Shown: piece by piece, positions 37,295-46,218 of the stretch | How positions within the stretch are numbered: position 1 is the first letter of the stretch | Layout of the letters: each line of letters opens with the position of its first letter | NCBI GenBank assembly: GCA_965201155.1 | Contig: OZ241752.1 | Span: 1,488,001 to 1,552,000 of the forward strand | Direction of reading: 5' to 3' | DNA from: JANQOH01 sp965201155 | GTDB taxonomy: Bacteria > Pseudomonadota > Alphaproteobacteria > UBA7887 | DNA length: 64,000 nucleotides | Position numbers and translations under genes: made by a program | Notes under the pieces: model-generated | Seen by the model: the letters and a program-made list of their open reading frames with translations, nothing else | Databases searched by the model: none | Told to the model about the DNA's origin: nothing

Positions 37295-37594
37295 TCACGG
37301 CGCATCCAGCCGTTGCTCCATCGGAATTGATTTTGCGGCAGGGTCTATGCCGAACGGCTCAAGCTGCGAAATCCACGATGCCCCCATACGCCGGTTGTCT
37401 TCGGCAACCGCATGGACAATGCGGGGATTGGGCAACCGTATGAACGGTGCCATCGCCCGGGCGAGTTCGAGGAGGTTCTCGTCACTCGGCGACGGCCAGG
37501 CGGGCCAGCGAAATACTGATCGACGGACAACCCTGCCCGAGGGCAATTGCCTTTGAAATTTCTGCGCGGACATGGCTCCGGCTGCGTGACCCAA
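37295..37594 (-). pseudogene. N-terminal fragment of an unknown island protein
   Basis: This 99-codon frame reads RWPAWPSPSDENLLELARAM, FIRLPNPRIVHAVAEDNRRM and SQLEPFGIDPAA, which looks like real protein sequence. It resembles the beginning of hypothetical proteins found in genomic islands. The likely continuation is lost just before the hsdR end. I treat it as a truncated relic. The rest of the 418 bases between hsdR and higB holds only the higB promoter. Confidence 0.35.
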
Positions 37595-37652
37595 ACTGAT
37601 AAAGCGCGCCCGAAAGTAAAAGTTGTTGATCTGGTCCCTGTCAGGGATCGAA

Positions 37653-37687
37653 TTATGTTGACATAAAATCGTGTTGCAGTATATATG
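37653..37687 (+). promoter_or_regulatory. higBA promoter with operator-like inverted repeat
   Basis: TTGACA at 37658-37663 is a perfect -35. An 18-base spacer leads to TATATG at 37682-37687. The -35 is embedded in the inverted repeat TTATGT-TG-ACATAA (37653-37666), a plausible HigA operator for autorepression. The expected transcription start falls on or next to the ATG at 37693, and no ribosome-binding site precedes it, so the toxin message may be leaderless. Confidence 0.55.
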
Positions 37688-37692
37688 GCACC

Positions 37693-37986
37693 ATGAGGAT
37701 CATCGCTCGGCCCAAGCTGATCGCATTCGGGGAGCGCTTCCCAGATGCGAAGGCGCCGCTTGACATGTGGTGGGCAGAGGCCAAGCGCGCGAAGTGGCAA
37801 ACGCCGGCAGACATCAAGGCGCAATACCGCAATGCGAGCATCCTCAAGGGCGGGCGCGTGGTTTTCAACATCGGTGGCAACAAATATCGGCTGGTCGTTT
37901 GGTTCGACTACAAAAAGGGGATTGGATTCGTCCGTTTTTTGGGAACTCACAGGGAGTACGACCGAATCAACGTGGAGGAGGTGTGA
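37693..37986 (+). CDS. higB: HigB-family toxin (mRNA interferase)
   Basis: This 97-residue protein is a HigB-type RelE-fold toxin that would cut mRNA on the ribosome. It has the family sequence WWAEAKRAKWQTPADIKAQYRNASIL, GGRVVFNIGGNKYRLVVWF and VRFLGTHREYDRI with the catalytic-type His and Tyr near the end. It is followed by the antitoxin gene with an overlapping stop/start, in toxin-first order, typical of hig loci. Confidence 0.9.
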   Translation: MRIIARPKLIAFGERFPDAKAPLDMWWAEAKRAKWQTPADIKAQYRNASILKGGRVVFNIGGNKYRLVVWFDYKKGIGFVRFLGTHREYDRINVEEV

Positions 37987-39215
37987 TGATGAGTAAATTT
38001 CGTATTCGGCCAATTCATTCGGAACCGGACTATGCCGACGCGCTTGCCCGCGTTGAAACGCTCATGGATATGGATCGCTCCCCAGCGGAAGACGACGAGC
38101 TTGACGTGCTCGCAACCCTTATCGAAGTCTACGAGGATCGGGTGTTTCCTATGGATGCGCCCGATCCTGTCGAGGCCATCAAGTTCCGCATGGAGCAGCT
38201 CGGGAAGACCCAGAGCGACCTGGCTCCGATTTTCGGGAGTCGGGCAAAAGCCTCCGAGGTGCTGAGTCGCAAGCGCGACCTGACCCTGAAGATGATCCGC
38301 GCTTTGCACGGGCATCTGGGCATTCCGGCCGAGATTTTGATCCGTGACGGCGGGGGCCTGCCTGAGGCTCCTGCCGGGGTTGAGCTCGACCGCTTTCCGG
38401 CCGCCGAGATGGCCAGGCGAGGCTGGATCAAGAAGACAGCGGATATGAAAGACCGTATCGAGGAGATCGTGCAGGAGCTCATCGCCTGTGCCGGTGGCCG
38501 CGAAGCACTGCCCCAAGCGCTCTTCCGTCAGGGCGGCGGTGCGCGCGCGAATGCCAGGACCGACAAGCATGCCTTGCAGGCGTGGTGTCTCCACATCCTC
38601 TGCAAGGCCAGATGCGCGGGGCTTGAGGGCATCTACGAGACCGGAACCATCGATCCTGTCTTCCTGAGAGACCTCGCTCGGCTCAGTGCCTTCGACGATG
38701 GACCGAAGCTGGCCAGGGAAAAGCTCGCGAAGCATGGTATCGCTCTGGTTGTCGCGGCCCATCTTCCAAAGACTTATCTTGATGGAGCCGCGCTCTGGAC
38801 CGTGGACAAGGTACCCGTGGTCGGCATGACAATCCGGTATGACCGTCTCGACAATTTCTGGTTTTGCCTTCTGCATGAGCTTGCTCATCTCGGTCGACAT
38901 TTCCCGGACGAGAATGGAGAGATCTTTATCGACGATCTTAAACTCCGCGAACGGAATCATGAGCGCGATGACGAACGTGAGCGCGAAGCGGATGAATGGG
39001 CGCAAGAAGCGCTGATTCCGTCGGAGATCTGGGATGAGCATCCGGCGCGCAACAACCCGAATGTCCGGAATGTTCTTTCACTTGCGCGGCAGGCCGATGT
39101 GCATCCTGCCATCGTGGCAGGACGCATCCGCCACGAGTTGCGTAACTATCGGCTTCTGTCGCAGTTCGTTGGCGCGAAGGAAATACGCCCGCTGCTGACG
39201 GATGAACCCGCTTGA
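37986..39215 (+). CDS. HigA-type antitoxin fused to an ImmA/IrrE metallopeptidase domain
   Basis: This 409-residue protein starts like a HigA antitoxin: an acidic N-terminus, then an XRE-type helix-turn-helix (about residues 62-115: MEQLGKTQSDLAPIFGSRAK, VLSRKRDLT). Beyond it lies a large extra region ending in an ImmA/IrrE zinc peptidase domain, with HELAH at residues 297-301 and EREADEWA as the likely third-ligand helix. GGAGGAGG precedes the ATG, which overlaps the higB stop. The peptidase could control turnover of the repressor or of another factor; that is inference. Confidence 0.85.
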   Translation: MMSKFRIRPIHSEPDYADALARVETLMDMDRSPAEDDELDVLATLIEVYEDRVFPMDAPDPVEAIKFRMEQLGKTQSDLAPIFGSRAKASEVLSRKRDLTLKMIRALHGHLGIPAEILIRDGGGLPEAPAGVELDRFPAAEMARRGWIKKTADMKDRIEEIVQELIACAGGREALPQALFRQGGGARANARTDKHALQAWCLHILCKARCAGLEGIYETGTIDPVFLRDLARLSAFDDGPKLAREKLAKHGIALVVAAHLPKTYLDGAALWTVDKVPVVGMTIRYDRLDNFWFCLLHELAHLGRHFPDENGEIFIDDLKLRERNHERDDEREREADEWAQEALIPSEIWDEHPARNNPNVRNVLSLARQADVHPAIVAGRIRHELRNYRLLSQFVGAKEIRPLLTDEPA

Positions 39216-39300
39216 ACCGCAGCTCAGGCCGAAGTGGTGAACAGGCGGCGCCAGTACTGCGTTGGCGGGAGCAACGGTCCCATGAGCAGGGCCGTGGTTA

Positions 39301-40965
39301 TCAGTCGTCTTCCGATGTGTCGCTGTCAGCGATTGTTGTGCTTGTTTGCGCGGCAGGGAGTGTCACGTTTTGTGCTGCCATGAATCTCCGCTCGCCGGCG
39401 ATCAGGTTGTCTCGTCGGGTTTGGATCAACTTCTGCGGGTTGTCCTTTCGAACCCACTGGATTGAATCCGGTGTGAAGCCATGTGTCGGCAGAAATTTTG
39501 CTAGCTCGCAGTTATTCAGGTGCTGCAGGTCCGCGAACAGGTGGCCGGATTTATCACCATCGACGAACAGGCGGTTTGCGGGACCGCTGGCGAGTTCACC
39601 CAGCTCGCTCGAACCGGGCGCGATGTAGCCGACTGCCAATGTGCCTCTGGCGGATAACAGCGCGCCTGGATCAAGGATTTTCTCAACTTTGTGAGAACGT
39701 GGCGCCAGCGATGCGAGATAGAGCAGGAAGGTACGAACACGAGCGCTGCGGCCGTCGAAGCGCTCAGGGAATGGTTGCGCCGGCGCATCGAGATCAACAA
39801 CGGCGAACTCGGTTCTTTTATCCTGCGCGAGGTCGCGAATATCGTGCAATGCGCGAATTGCCTGCGCTGGATTCGCCCCGCCGAACCAGCTTGTGAATGA
39901 CGTTACCCAGAACCACCGTGTCAGCAGGTCAACCGTGTTCGATGCCGGCTCCGGGCATAGTCGAAAAAACTCGCCCAGGAGAACGATCTGCAGCCCGTAG
40001 GGCAGCAAGCGGTCCGACGTGACGCCCAGTGTCTTGAGAAATGCGAGTGCTCGCTTGATACTTTGCTCTGCCGCATTGAGTGCCGTCGGAAGCTGATCCC
40101 GAATTTCCGGCTTGATAACAAGTCTAGCCCAATCCTTTGCATAGATATCCCGGCCGAGAGCTGCCAGAACGGATCTCAACAGAAAGACGCGGTTGAGATT
40201 TCCAAAACCTTGTCCCGCGAGTTCCTGACTCCACTTGTCCAGTTTCGCTGCCAGATGGAACTCTCCGTCCTGATATGTCAGCGCGGAGACCAGTTCTACG
40301 GCCCCCATTTTGCGTCCGGTCCGGTTCAGACGGGCAAACACGGTGACCGCGCTTTCTAGATCGGCTTCGCGAATGTGGATAACCGGAAGCTTATAATTCC
40401 GAAATGCGTTTGCAAGGTGATCCGCCTCTTTCAGCCACAGGGCGGATCGGTCGTTGTCCTTGACTTCCTTTTCTATTCGACGGCAGGCGGCGAAAAACCC
40501 GGCAGTATCGAGCAGGTTTCGCACCGGGAAATATTGCGGCCCGGGGGCGTTCGCGGCGAGCCGCTGAAAGTTACGGTCTTTGAGGTCAAAATACACGCGC
40601 CAATCGATGCCATCGACGATTGCGTCGCAGCCTTCGGGCAGCCGCAATGTGCCGACAAGGGTTGACAGGCGCTGCTGACCGTCGAGCAGATAGCCGATCA
40701 TACCGGGCGGTTGCGGATCAATCTCGATCGGACCGATCTGCGGCGCGGTCGCGATCTTTTGGTCCGTGTCCCACACCAGGATCGAGCCAATGGGGTAGCC
40801 GTTCAGAACGCTGTCGAGCAGTTGGTGAAGATCGTCCTGTTTCCAAACGAAAGCGCGCTGGAATCTCGGCACGCGAATTTTTCCCGCCGCGACATGCTCG
40901 ACAAGTTTGCCGAGGAAGTGGACCTCCGGAACGACCTCGGTGCGGGAGGTTTCACCGATGGCCAT
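39301..40965 (-). CDS. DUF262-family protein (GmrS/SspE-like NTPase-nuclease domain)
   Basis: This 554-residue protein has the DUF262 ParB-like core: RVPRFQRAFVWKQDDLHQLL, LNGYPIGSILVW and the catalytic-type D95GQQR in LLDGQQRLSTL. DUF262 occurs in the modification-dependent nuclease GmrSD and in SspE, where it senses DNA modification and hydrolyses NTP. The C-terminal half, which could hold the effector nuclease, is not recognised; I see no clear HNH motif. It is the third gene of a minus-strand operon, six bases after the TOPRIM-like gene. Confidence 0.82.
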   Translation of the reverse strand: MAIGETSRTEVVPEVHFLGKLVEHVAAGKIRVPRFQRAFVWKQDDLHQLLDSVLNGYPIGSILVWDTDQKIATAPQIGPIEIDPQPPGMIGYLLDGQQRLSTLVGTLRLPEGCDAIVDGIDWRVYFDLKDRNFQRLAANAPGPQYFPVRNLLDTAGFFAACRRIEKEVKDNDRSALWLKEADHLANAFRNYKLPVIHIREADLESAVTVFARLNRTGRKMGAVELVSALTYQDGEFHLAAKLDKWSQELAGQGFGNLNRVFLLRSVLAALGRDIYAKDWARLVIKPEIRDQLPTALNAAEQSIKRALAFLKTLGVTSDRLLPYGLQIVLLGEFFRLCPEPASNTVDLLTRWFWVTSFTSWFGGANPAQAIRALHDIRDLAQDKRTEFAVVDLDAPAQPFPERFDGRSARVRTFLLYLASLAPRSHKVEKILDPGALLSARGTLAVGYIAPGSSELGELASGPANRLFVDGDKSGHLFADLQHLNNCELAKFLPTHGFTPDSIQWVRKDNPQKLIQTRRDNLIAGERRFMAAQNVTLPAAQTSTTIADSDTSEDD

Positions 40966-40971
40966 CGGTGA

Positions 40972-41943
40972 CTATACCTCCGCCCGAATGAGTTTGATGC
41001 CGCGCTCCAGATCGCCCCGCCCGCGTTTGCGCAGAGCCGACGCAGATTGCACGGTCCAGCATTCCCAGCACTTGTACAGGTTGCCACCGAACCCGTGTGA
41101 GAGGATGGCTCGATCCGATGGCGTCAAATTTCCGAATAGCGCCGTTTCCACCGCGGAAAGCTCATCCGGCAAGCCATTCTTCATATCGAAGAAGTCCTTC
41201 TGGTCGTTGCCGAGCCTGGCCCAGGCTTCGGCTTGCCGAGCGTGATCCACTCCTGCATCAGGTTTCGCATCGAGAAGTTCCCGGGGCAGGTAATTTTCTG
41301 CTTCGCGCTTGGCGAGCATCCAACATGGTACTCCCAGCTCATCACATCGGTTGCGCAAGCTGCGGGCAGTCGGGCTCTCGCTATCGTTCGGCCCCTTTCG
41401 GTCGCTGTCGATGATCGCAACCAGCCGGGGACGATACGGTGCATTTTCAACGCGTCGCGCTACTTCACCCGCCATCTGTCCCGTTCCACCCAGACTGTCG
41501 ATGCGGATCGGCTTGCCCGGACGATGCCAGATATTGTTCAGGGCCTTGTCCAGGCCTGCCACTACGCGCCTGACGAACGCACCGTCGCTGAGCCGGTTCT
41601 CGACGAGGATCACCAGCGGCTCCTCGGCAAGACCGGCGGCGCTCCTGGGTTCGAGATCGTTCATACCGGTCGGTCGGATCGTCACCCTCACGCGCCTGCC
41701 ATGCGGCGCCGACGTCCAGGCGCTCCGCTGAACGGATGCGACGAACAACTCCCGCGCCCTCTGGCCCTGGGACCCCTGATCGCGCATCCAGGATGAGGCC
41801 TTAAATTCTTCGGTTCCCTCCACCGCAGCAACGTCCCATATGTGCCAGCCATCTTCAATCTTGTGAAGGATACGGTCCAGCCAGCGATGCGCTTCGGCGT
41901 CATTCGCCGCACTCAGGTCGATCTCGATGCGCACCGGTATCAT
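40972..41943 (-). CDS. TOPRIM-like protein (OLD/DUF4435-type effector)
   Basis: This 323-residue protein looks like a TOPRIM effector. Glu115 in PLVILVENRLSDGAFVRRVV and the DSD at 179-181 in RLVAIIDSDRKGPN match the metal-binding Glu and DxD, and KREAENYLP resembles the ExENYL motif seen in OLD and DUF4435 proteins. It is coupled by ATGA to an upstream AAA ATPase. This ATPase-TOPRIM pairing recalls split OLD nucleases and the PARIS system, but the sequences are not clearly AriA/AriB. Function in phage defence is inferred. Confidence 0.6.
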   Translation of the reverse strand: MIPVRIEIDLSAANDAEAHRWLDRILHKIEDGWHIWDVAAVEGTEEFKASSWMRDQGSQGQRARELFVASVQRSAWTSAPHGRRVRVTIRPTGMNDLEPRSAAGLAEEPLVILVENRLSDGAFVRRVVAGLDKALNNIWHRPGKPIRIDSLGGTGQMAGEVARRVENAPYRPRLVAIIDSDRKGPNDSESPTARSLRNRCDELGVPCWMLAKREAENYLPRELLDAKPDAGVDHARQAEAWARLGNDQKDFFDMKNGLPDELSAVETALFGNLTPSDRAILSHGFGGNLYKCWECWTVQSASALRKRGRGDLERGIKLIRAEV

Positions 41944-43172
41944 CCGTTCTGCCGGGCGGCGCGCCGGATGGCAATGATCTCCTCATAATCTTCGACAAAA
42001 ACACCTTCCGGCCATTGATCCATGTCACCCTTATCGTCGATTTTGATTTTCCGAAGGGTTGAACCCCGGCTTCCTTCCACGTCGATCCAGTAGACCAGGA
42101 CATCTTTCGGCGGTATCCGTTTCTCTGCAATCCAGCGTCGTGCGCGCAGGATCAGCATTTCCGAATGCGTTTCGACAATCATGGGCCGCCGGCGGCCGGC
42201 CAGGCTTTCGAGAATGAGTTCTGCAATCTCCGCGTGGACGGCCGGATGGAGTTCGGCCTCGGGATGCTCGATGATATCCACCCCCGGCTTTGCCTTGCCG
42301 GCAGTGAACGCCATCACCACAACCGGAAGCACGTGCGACAGACCACGCCCGGATTGCGCGAGCCCGATGCTCCCGCCTTCGCCCGACCTGTGCGTCACCA
42401 GATCGAAATATCTTCCCTGCGCCTCAAGATCCAGGCTTACGCCGAAGACCTTCCGATACCAATCTCGAACAGATGCCCTCAGGGTGTCATCCGCGGCGAG
42501 TGCCAATGGCGCTTCCTGTCCCTTGGGACCAAGGGTTTTCGGCGGGGACCCGGTCGCCGTAAGCGATGATGCGCGAAGAGCACGTGGACACTGTAAATGA
42601 CGAATGCCGGAGGCCCAGGCCTTGAGCGCTTCCATTCGAGCATCCGCCCCATCTGCAAGCTCCCCGACTTCCGAGGGGACCAGCCCGCGCCATCGGACTG
42701 ATCGAGATGTCTGTTCGGTTCCGGATACGAAAACGCTGTAGCGGGACTGTTCATCGAATTCCTGTCTGTGCAATTCGATGTCGAGACCATCGGATTGAAG
42801 GCGCCAGTGAGATATTTGACGCTGGGTAGGACGGTCTTGCGAAATGACATTCCGGACCGTGACTCCGAGCGACATTTCGGTTCCGTGATCGGCAAAGGTG
42901 GCGGTCAGATGCAAATGACCATGCGCCGACCGTCCGGCAACCAGGTCCTCGAATGTCTCCCCGTGGCGGATACCGCCGGATACCAGCGGCAGAGGCTCCG
43001 AGATATCCTCGCCCATCGGCACCAGTCCGCCTGCCAAGAGCGGAATCGCCTGAGCGAGCACTGTTTTTCCGGAATTGTTTGCGCCCACAAGGATGGTCAG
43101 GGGGGCCAGTTCCATCTCTACAGGCTCGCTATAGCCCTTGTATCGTTCCAGACTGAATCGTCGCAGTTCCAT
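41940..43172 (-). CDS. AAA/ABC-type ATPase (DUF3696-like), OLD-like
   Basis: This 410-residue ATPase has Walker A GANNSGKT at residues 30-37, a signature-like SGRGLSHVLPV, Walker B DIIEHPEAELHP and the H-switch IVETHSEMLILRARR. The C-terminal QWPEGVFVEDYEEI resembles the end of DUF3696 proteins. Such ATPases act as sensors for TOPRIM or other nuclease partners in anti-phage systems. It is the first gene of the three-gene minus-strand operon at the right edge of the island. Confidence 0.8.
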   Translation of the reverse strand: MELRRFSLERYKGYSEPVEMELAPLTILVGANNSGKTVLAQAIPLLAGGLVPMGEDISEPLPLVSGGIRHGETFEDLVAGRSAHGHLHLTATFADHGTEMSLGVTVRNVISQDRPTQRQISHWRLQSDGLDIELHRQEFDEQSRYSVFVSGTEQTSRSVRWRGLVPSEVGELADGADARMEALKAWASGIRHLQCPRALRASSLTATGSPPKTLGPKGQEAPLALAADDTLRASVRDWYRKVFGVSLDLEAQGRYFDLVTHRSGEGGSIGLAQSGRGLSHVLPVVVMAFTAGKAKPGVDIIEHPEAELHPAVHAEIAELILESLAGRRRPMIVETHSEMLILRARRWIAEKRIPPKDVLVYWIDVEGSRGSTLRKIKIDDKGDMDQWPEGVFVEDYEEIIAIRRAARQNG

Positions 43173-43342
43173 GGCGCCGTCTGATATGGTTATGCGAAAG
43201 ATTGGTTAAGTCCTGCTGCCGGTGCGTCGACCGATGGTCCGCTGGCATCCGGCAACGCCCTTGTTCCCATATCACATTCGCCGGGGAACGACGATAACTT
43301 CACCGCCCTGCTATACTGGCGGGGTGCTGTGCTGGGGAGAGA

Positions 43343-44143
43343 ATGTCCATGACGGTGCCAGGTTCTTCCCTCATTGTCTCGCGGGAGGCGGGGGGTGTTG
43401 CCCGGGTTGTGCTCAACCGGCCTGAAGTGCACAACGCGTTTGATGACGTGCTGATAGCGGAACTTGACGGGCGGTTTGCCGAGCTTGACGGCGATAGGGG
43501 AGTGCGCGCCGTCATTCTTACGGGCGCCGGGCGCAGCTTTTCGGCCGGGGCGGATCTCAACTGGATGAAGCGCATGGCGGGTTACGACCATGCGGCCAAT
43601 CTGGCGGATGCGCGCAATCTGGCGGCGCTGATGCAGCGGATCGCCGGGCTTGCCAAACCGGTGATCGGGCTGATCCAGGGCCCCGCCTATGGCGGCGGGG
43701 TCGGTCTTGTCGCGTGCTGCGATATCGCCATCGCGGCGGAAACCGCCCGCTTCAGCTTTTCCGAAGTGCGCCTGGGCCTTGTTCCCGCGGTGATCAGCCC
43801 CTGGGTGATCGACGCCATCGGCCCGCGCGCGGCGCGGCGCTATTTTCTCACCGGCGAAAGGTTCGACGCCGCCGAAGCACGCCGGATCGGCCTGATCCAC
43901 GATATTGCCGCCCCCGCCAATCTTGACGCAGCGGGCGCCCGGATGGCGCAGGGCCTTGCCGCCAACGGACCGCACGCCATGGCGGCGGCCAAGGCGCTTG
44001 TGGCCGATGTCTGGCGCCGCCGCGGCGACCCCGGTCTCATTGACGACACGGCCCGCCGGATTGCCGATCTGCGCGCCGGCGCCGAAGGCCGCGAGGGCAT
44101 CGCGGCGTTTCTCGACAAGCGCCGCCCGGCCTGGGCGGGCTGA
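43343..44143 (+). CDS. liuC: Enoyl-CoA hydratase family, probable methylglutaconyl-CoA hydratase
   Basis: This 266-residue crotonase-fold enzyme has AGADLNWMKRMAGY and GPAYGGGVGLVACCDIAIA, forming the oxyanion hole, and FSEVRLGLVPAVISPWV. The GADLNWM segment is typical of LiuC/AUH enzymes, which hydrate 3-methylglutaconyl-CoA in leucine degradation. GGAGA precedes the ATG. It lies 14 bases before the biotin carboxylase subunit gene. The usual carboxyltransferase gene of the cluster is not upstream; the defence operon begins instead. Confidence 0.85.
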   Translation: MSMTVPGSSLIVSREAGGVARVVLNRPEVHNAFDDVLIAELDGRFAELDGDRGVRAVILTGAGRSFSAGADLNWMKRMAGYDHAANLADARNLAALMQRIAGLAKPVIGLIQGPAYGGGVGLVACCDIAIAAETARFSFSEVRLGLVPAVISPWVIDAIGPRAARRYFLTGERFDAAEARRIGLIHDIAAPANLDAAGARMAQGLAANGPHAMAAAKALVADVWRRRGDPGLIDDTARRIADLRAGAEGREGIAAFLDKRRPAWAG

Positions 44144-44157
44144 CGGCCGCGCGCCCC

Positions 44158-46218
44158 GTGTTCCAGCGCCTCCTGATCGCCAATCGCGGCGAAATCGCCT
44201 GCCGCATCATCCGCACCGCGCGCGCCATGGGCATGCGCACCGCCGCTGTCTATTCCGATACCGATGCCGGCGCGCCTCATGTGCGGCTGGCCGACGAGGC
44301 CCATGCCGTCGGCCCGCCGCCGGCCGCGGAAAGCTATTTGCGCATGGACGCCATTCTCGACGCGGCGCGGCGCGCCGGCGCCGACGCCATACATCCGGGC
44401 TATGGCTTCCTGTCGGAAAACGCCGATTTCGCCGCCGCATGCGCCGATGCCGGCATCGTGTTTGTCGGACCTGCGCCCGACGCCATCCGCGCCATGGGTG
44501 AGAAAGACACCGCCAAGCGGCTCATGCAGGCCGCCGATATTCCGGTCATTCCCGGTCATGAAGGCGATGCGGACGACATGTCGGCGCTGGCTGCCGCTGC
44601 CGGACGTCTCGGCTATCCCGTGCTTTTGAAGGCGGCTGCCGGGGGCGGCGGGCGGGGCATGAGGCGCGTTGCCGATGAAAGCGAACTGGCCGGTGCCTCG
44701 GCCGCGGCGCGCCGCGAGGCGGCCGCGGCGTTCGGCAATGACCGCCTGCTCATGGAAAAACTCGTCGCCCCGGCGCGGCATATCGAAGTACAGGTTTTCG
44801 GCGACGGCCACGGCAATGCCGTCCATCTGTTTGAGCGCGATTGCAGCATCCAGCGCCGCTATCAGAAAATCATCGAGGAAGCTCCGGCCCCGGCCGTCAC
44901 GCCGCAACAGCGCGCCGCGCTGGGCGCTGCGGCGGTACGCGCCGCCGCCGCCGTCAACTATGCCGGCGCCGGCACGGTCGAATTCATCATGAACCCGGAA
45001 GGCCGCTTCTGGTTCATGGAAATGAACACCCGCCTTCAGGTCGAACATCCCGCCACCGAGATGATCACCGGCGTGGATCTGGTGGAATGGCAATTGCGCA
45101 TTGCCGCCGGCGAGCCGCTGCCCCTCGACCAGTCGCGCATCGCCATGCGCGGTCACGCTATCGAGGCGCGCCTGTGCGCGGAGGATGCAGCGCGCGGCTT
45201 CCTGCCGGCAACCGGGCGGCTTGTTCATTTTCACCTGCCGCAAGAGCAAGCCGGTCTGGTGCGCGTCGACAGCGGCATTGCCGCGGGCGATGCGGTCACT
45301 CCGCATTACGACTCGCTGCTTGCCAAGATCATCGTTCACGGCCGCGACCGGGCCGAAGCGGCGCAGCGCCTCCGCCAAGCGCTCGCCGATACGGAACTTG
45401 CGGGCATGCCGTCCAATCTCGGTTTTCTCCGCGCTGTCTCGGCTCATCCGGCGTTCCTGTCAGGCGAGTTTGACACGGGCTTCATCGCCGCCCATGGCGA
45501 CGGCCTGCTGCCTGACGCCGGCCCGGCGCCGGCGGCGGCGCTGGCGCTCGCCGCCCTGTTCGTGCTGCTCGACCGCAGCGCCCGGGCCCGCCGCAGCGCT
45601 GCCCGGCGCTGGTCGCCCTGGGCCGCCGGCGATGGCTGGCGCCTCAATGACGACCCGTGGGACACAATCCGCATCAGCGACGGCGGCGCCCCTGTCGCCA
45701 TCCCCGTTCGCGCCGCAGGAACCGCGGATGCAGACATGACCCGGTTTGAAATGACCGTGCGCGACGCGGTGCTGTCGGTCGCCGGGGCGCTGGAGACCGG
45801 AGGGCGCCTGCGCGCCGTAATTGACGGCGTTCGCATGTCGGCGGTCGTGGTCGCCCGCGCCCATGCCGAGGGACGGCTGTTGACGGTCATGACGGACGGA
45901 GACAGCCGCGATTTCGTGCTGCCCGACCCGCTGGCGGCAGCCGCGGCGGTCGATTCCGACGGCGGACGCCTGACGGCGCCCATGCCCGGCAAGATCACCC
46001 GCGTCCTGTGCGAGGACGGTGCGGTGGTCGCAGCCGGCGCGCCGCTGATGGTTCTGGAAGCCATGAAGATGGAACACACCATCAATGCGCCAGCGCCCGG
46101 CTGCGTGACGCGCGTCAAATTTTCCGTCGGCGATTGGGTGGATGAAGGCGAGACACTGCTCGACTTCACAGCAGGCGAGGCGGAGTCTCCTGCTACGGCG
46201 CCCCCGGACGGCGCGTGA
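44158..46218 (+). CDS. liuD: Acyl-CoA carboxylase biotin-containing subunit (methylcrotonyl-CoA carboxylase alpha type)
   Basis: This 686-residue protein combines biotin carboxylase (LLIANRGEIACRIIRTA, LLKAAAGGGGRGMR for ATP, FMEMNTRLQVEHPATE) with a C-terminal biotin carrier domain, where the biotin Lys lies in VLEAMKMEHT. Domain order fits the alpha subunits of methylcrotonyl-, geranyl- or propionyl-CoA carboxylases; liuC next door favours methylcrotonyl-CoA. A GTG start at 44158 is used. The carboxyltransferase partner is missing from the window. The 3' end overlaps the convergent MFS gene by 26 bases. Confidence 0.9.
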   Translation: MFQRLLIANRGEIACRIIRTARAMGMRTAAVYSDTDAGAPHVRLADEAHAVGPPPAAESYLRMDAILDAARRAGADAIHPGYGFLSENADFAAACADAGIVFVGPAPDAIRAMGEKDTAKRLMQAADIPVIPGHEGDADDMSALAAAAGRLGYPVLLKAAAGGGGRGMRRVADESELAGASAAARREAAAAFGNDRLLMEKLVAPARHIEVQVFGDGHGNAVHLFERDCSIQRRYQKIIEEAPAPAVTPQQRAALGAAAVRAAAAVNYAGAGTVEFIMNPEGRFWFMEMNTRLQVEHPATEMITGVDLVEWQLRIAAGEPLPLDQSRIAMRGHAIEARLCAEDAARGFLPATGRLVHFHLPQEQAGLVRVDSGIAAGDAVTPHYDSLLAKIIVHGRDRAEAAQRLRQALADTELAGMPSNLGFLRAVSAHPAFLSGEFDTGFIAAHGDGLLPDAGPAPAAALALAALFVLLDRSARARRSAARRWSPWAAGDGWRLNDDPWDTIRISDGGAPVAIPVRAAGTADADMTRFEMTVRDAVLSVAGALETGGRLRAVIDGVRMSAVVVARAHAEGRLLTVMTDGDSRDFVLPDPLAAAAAVDSDGGRLTAPMPGKITRVLCEDGAVVAAGAPLMVLEAMKMEHTINAPAPGCVTRVKFSVGDWVDEGETLLDFTAGEAESPATAPPDGA

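Noticed and set aside
39212..39628. Plus-strand frame after the HigA-ImmA gene
   Set aside because: It overlaps the end of the DUF262 gene on the other strand and reads as Ser/Arg-rich low-complexity sequence.
39301..43172. Naming the AAA-TOPRIM pair as PARIS (AriA-AriB) or as an OLD/Gabija system
   Set aside because: The order and motifs are only similar in outline, and the third DUF262 gene is not part of those systems. Without profile searches a firm name would be a guess.
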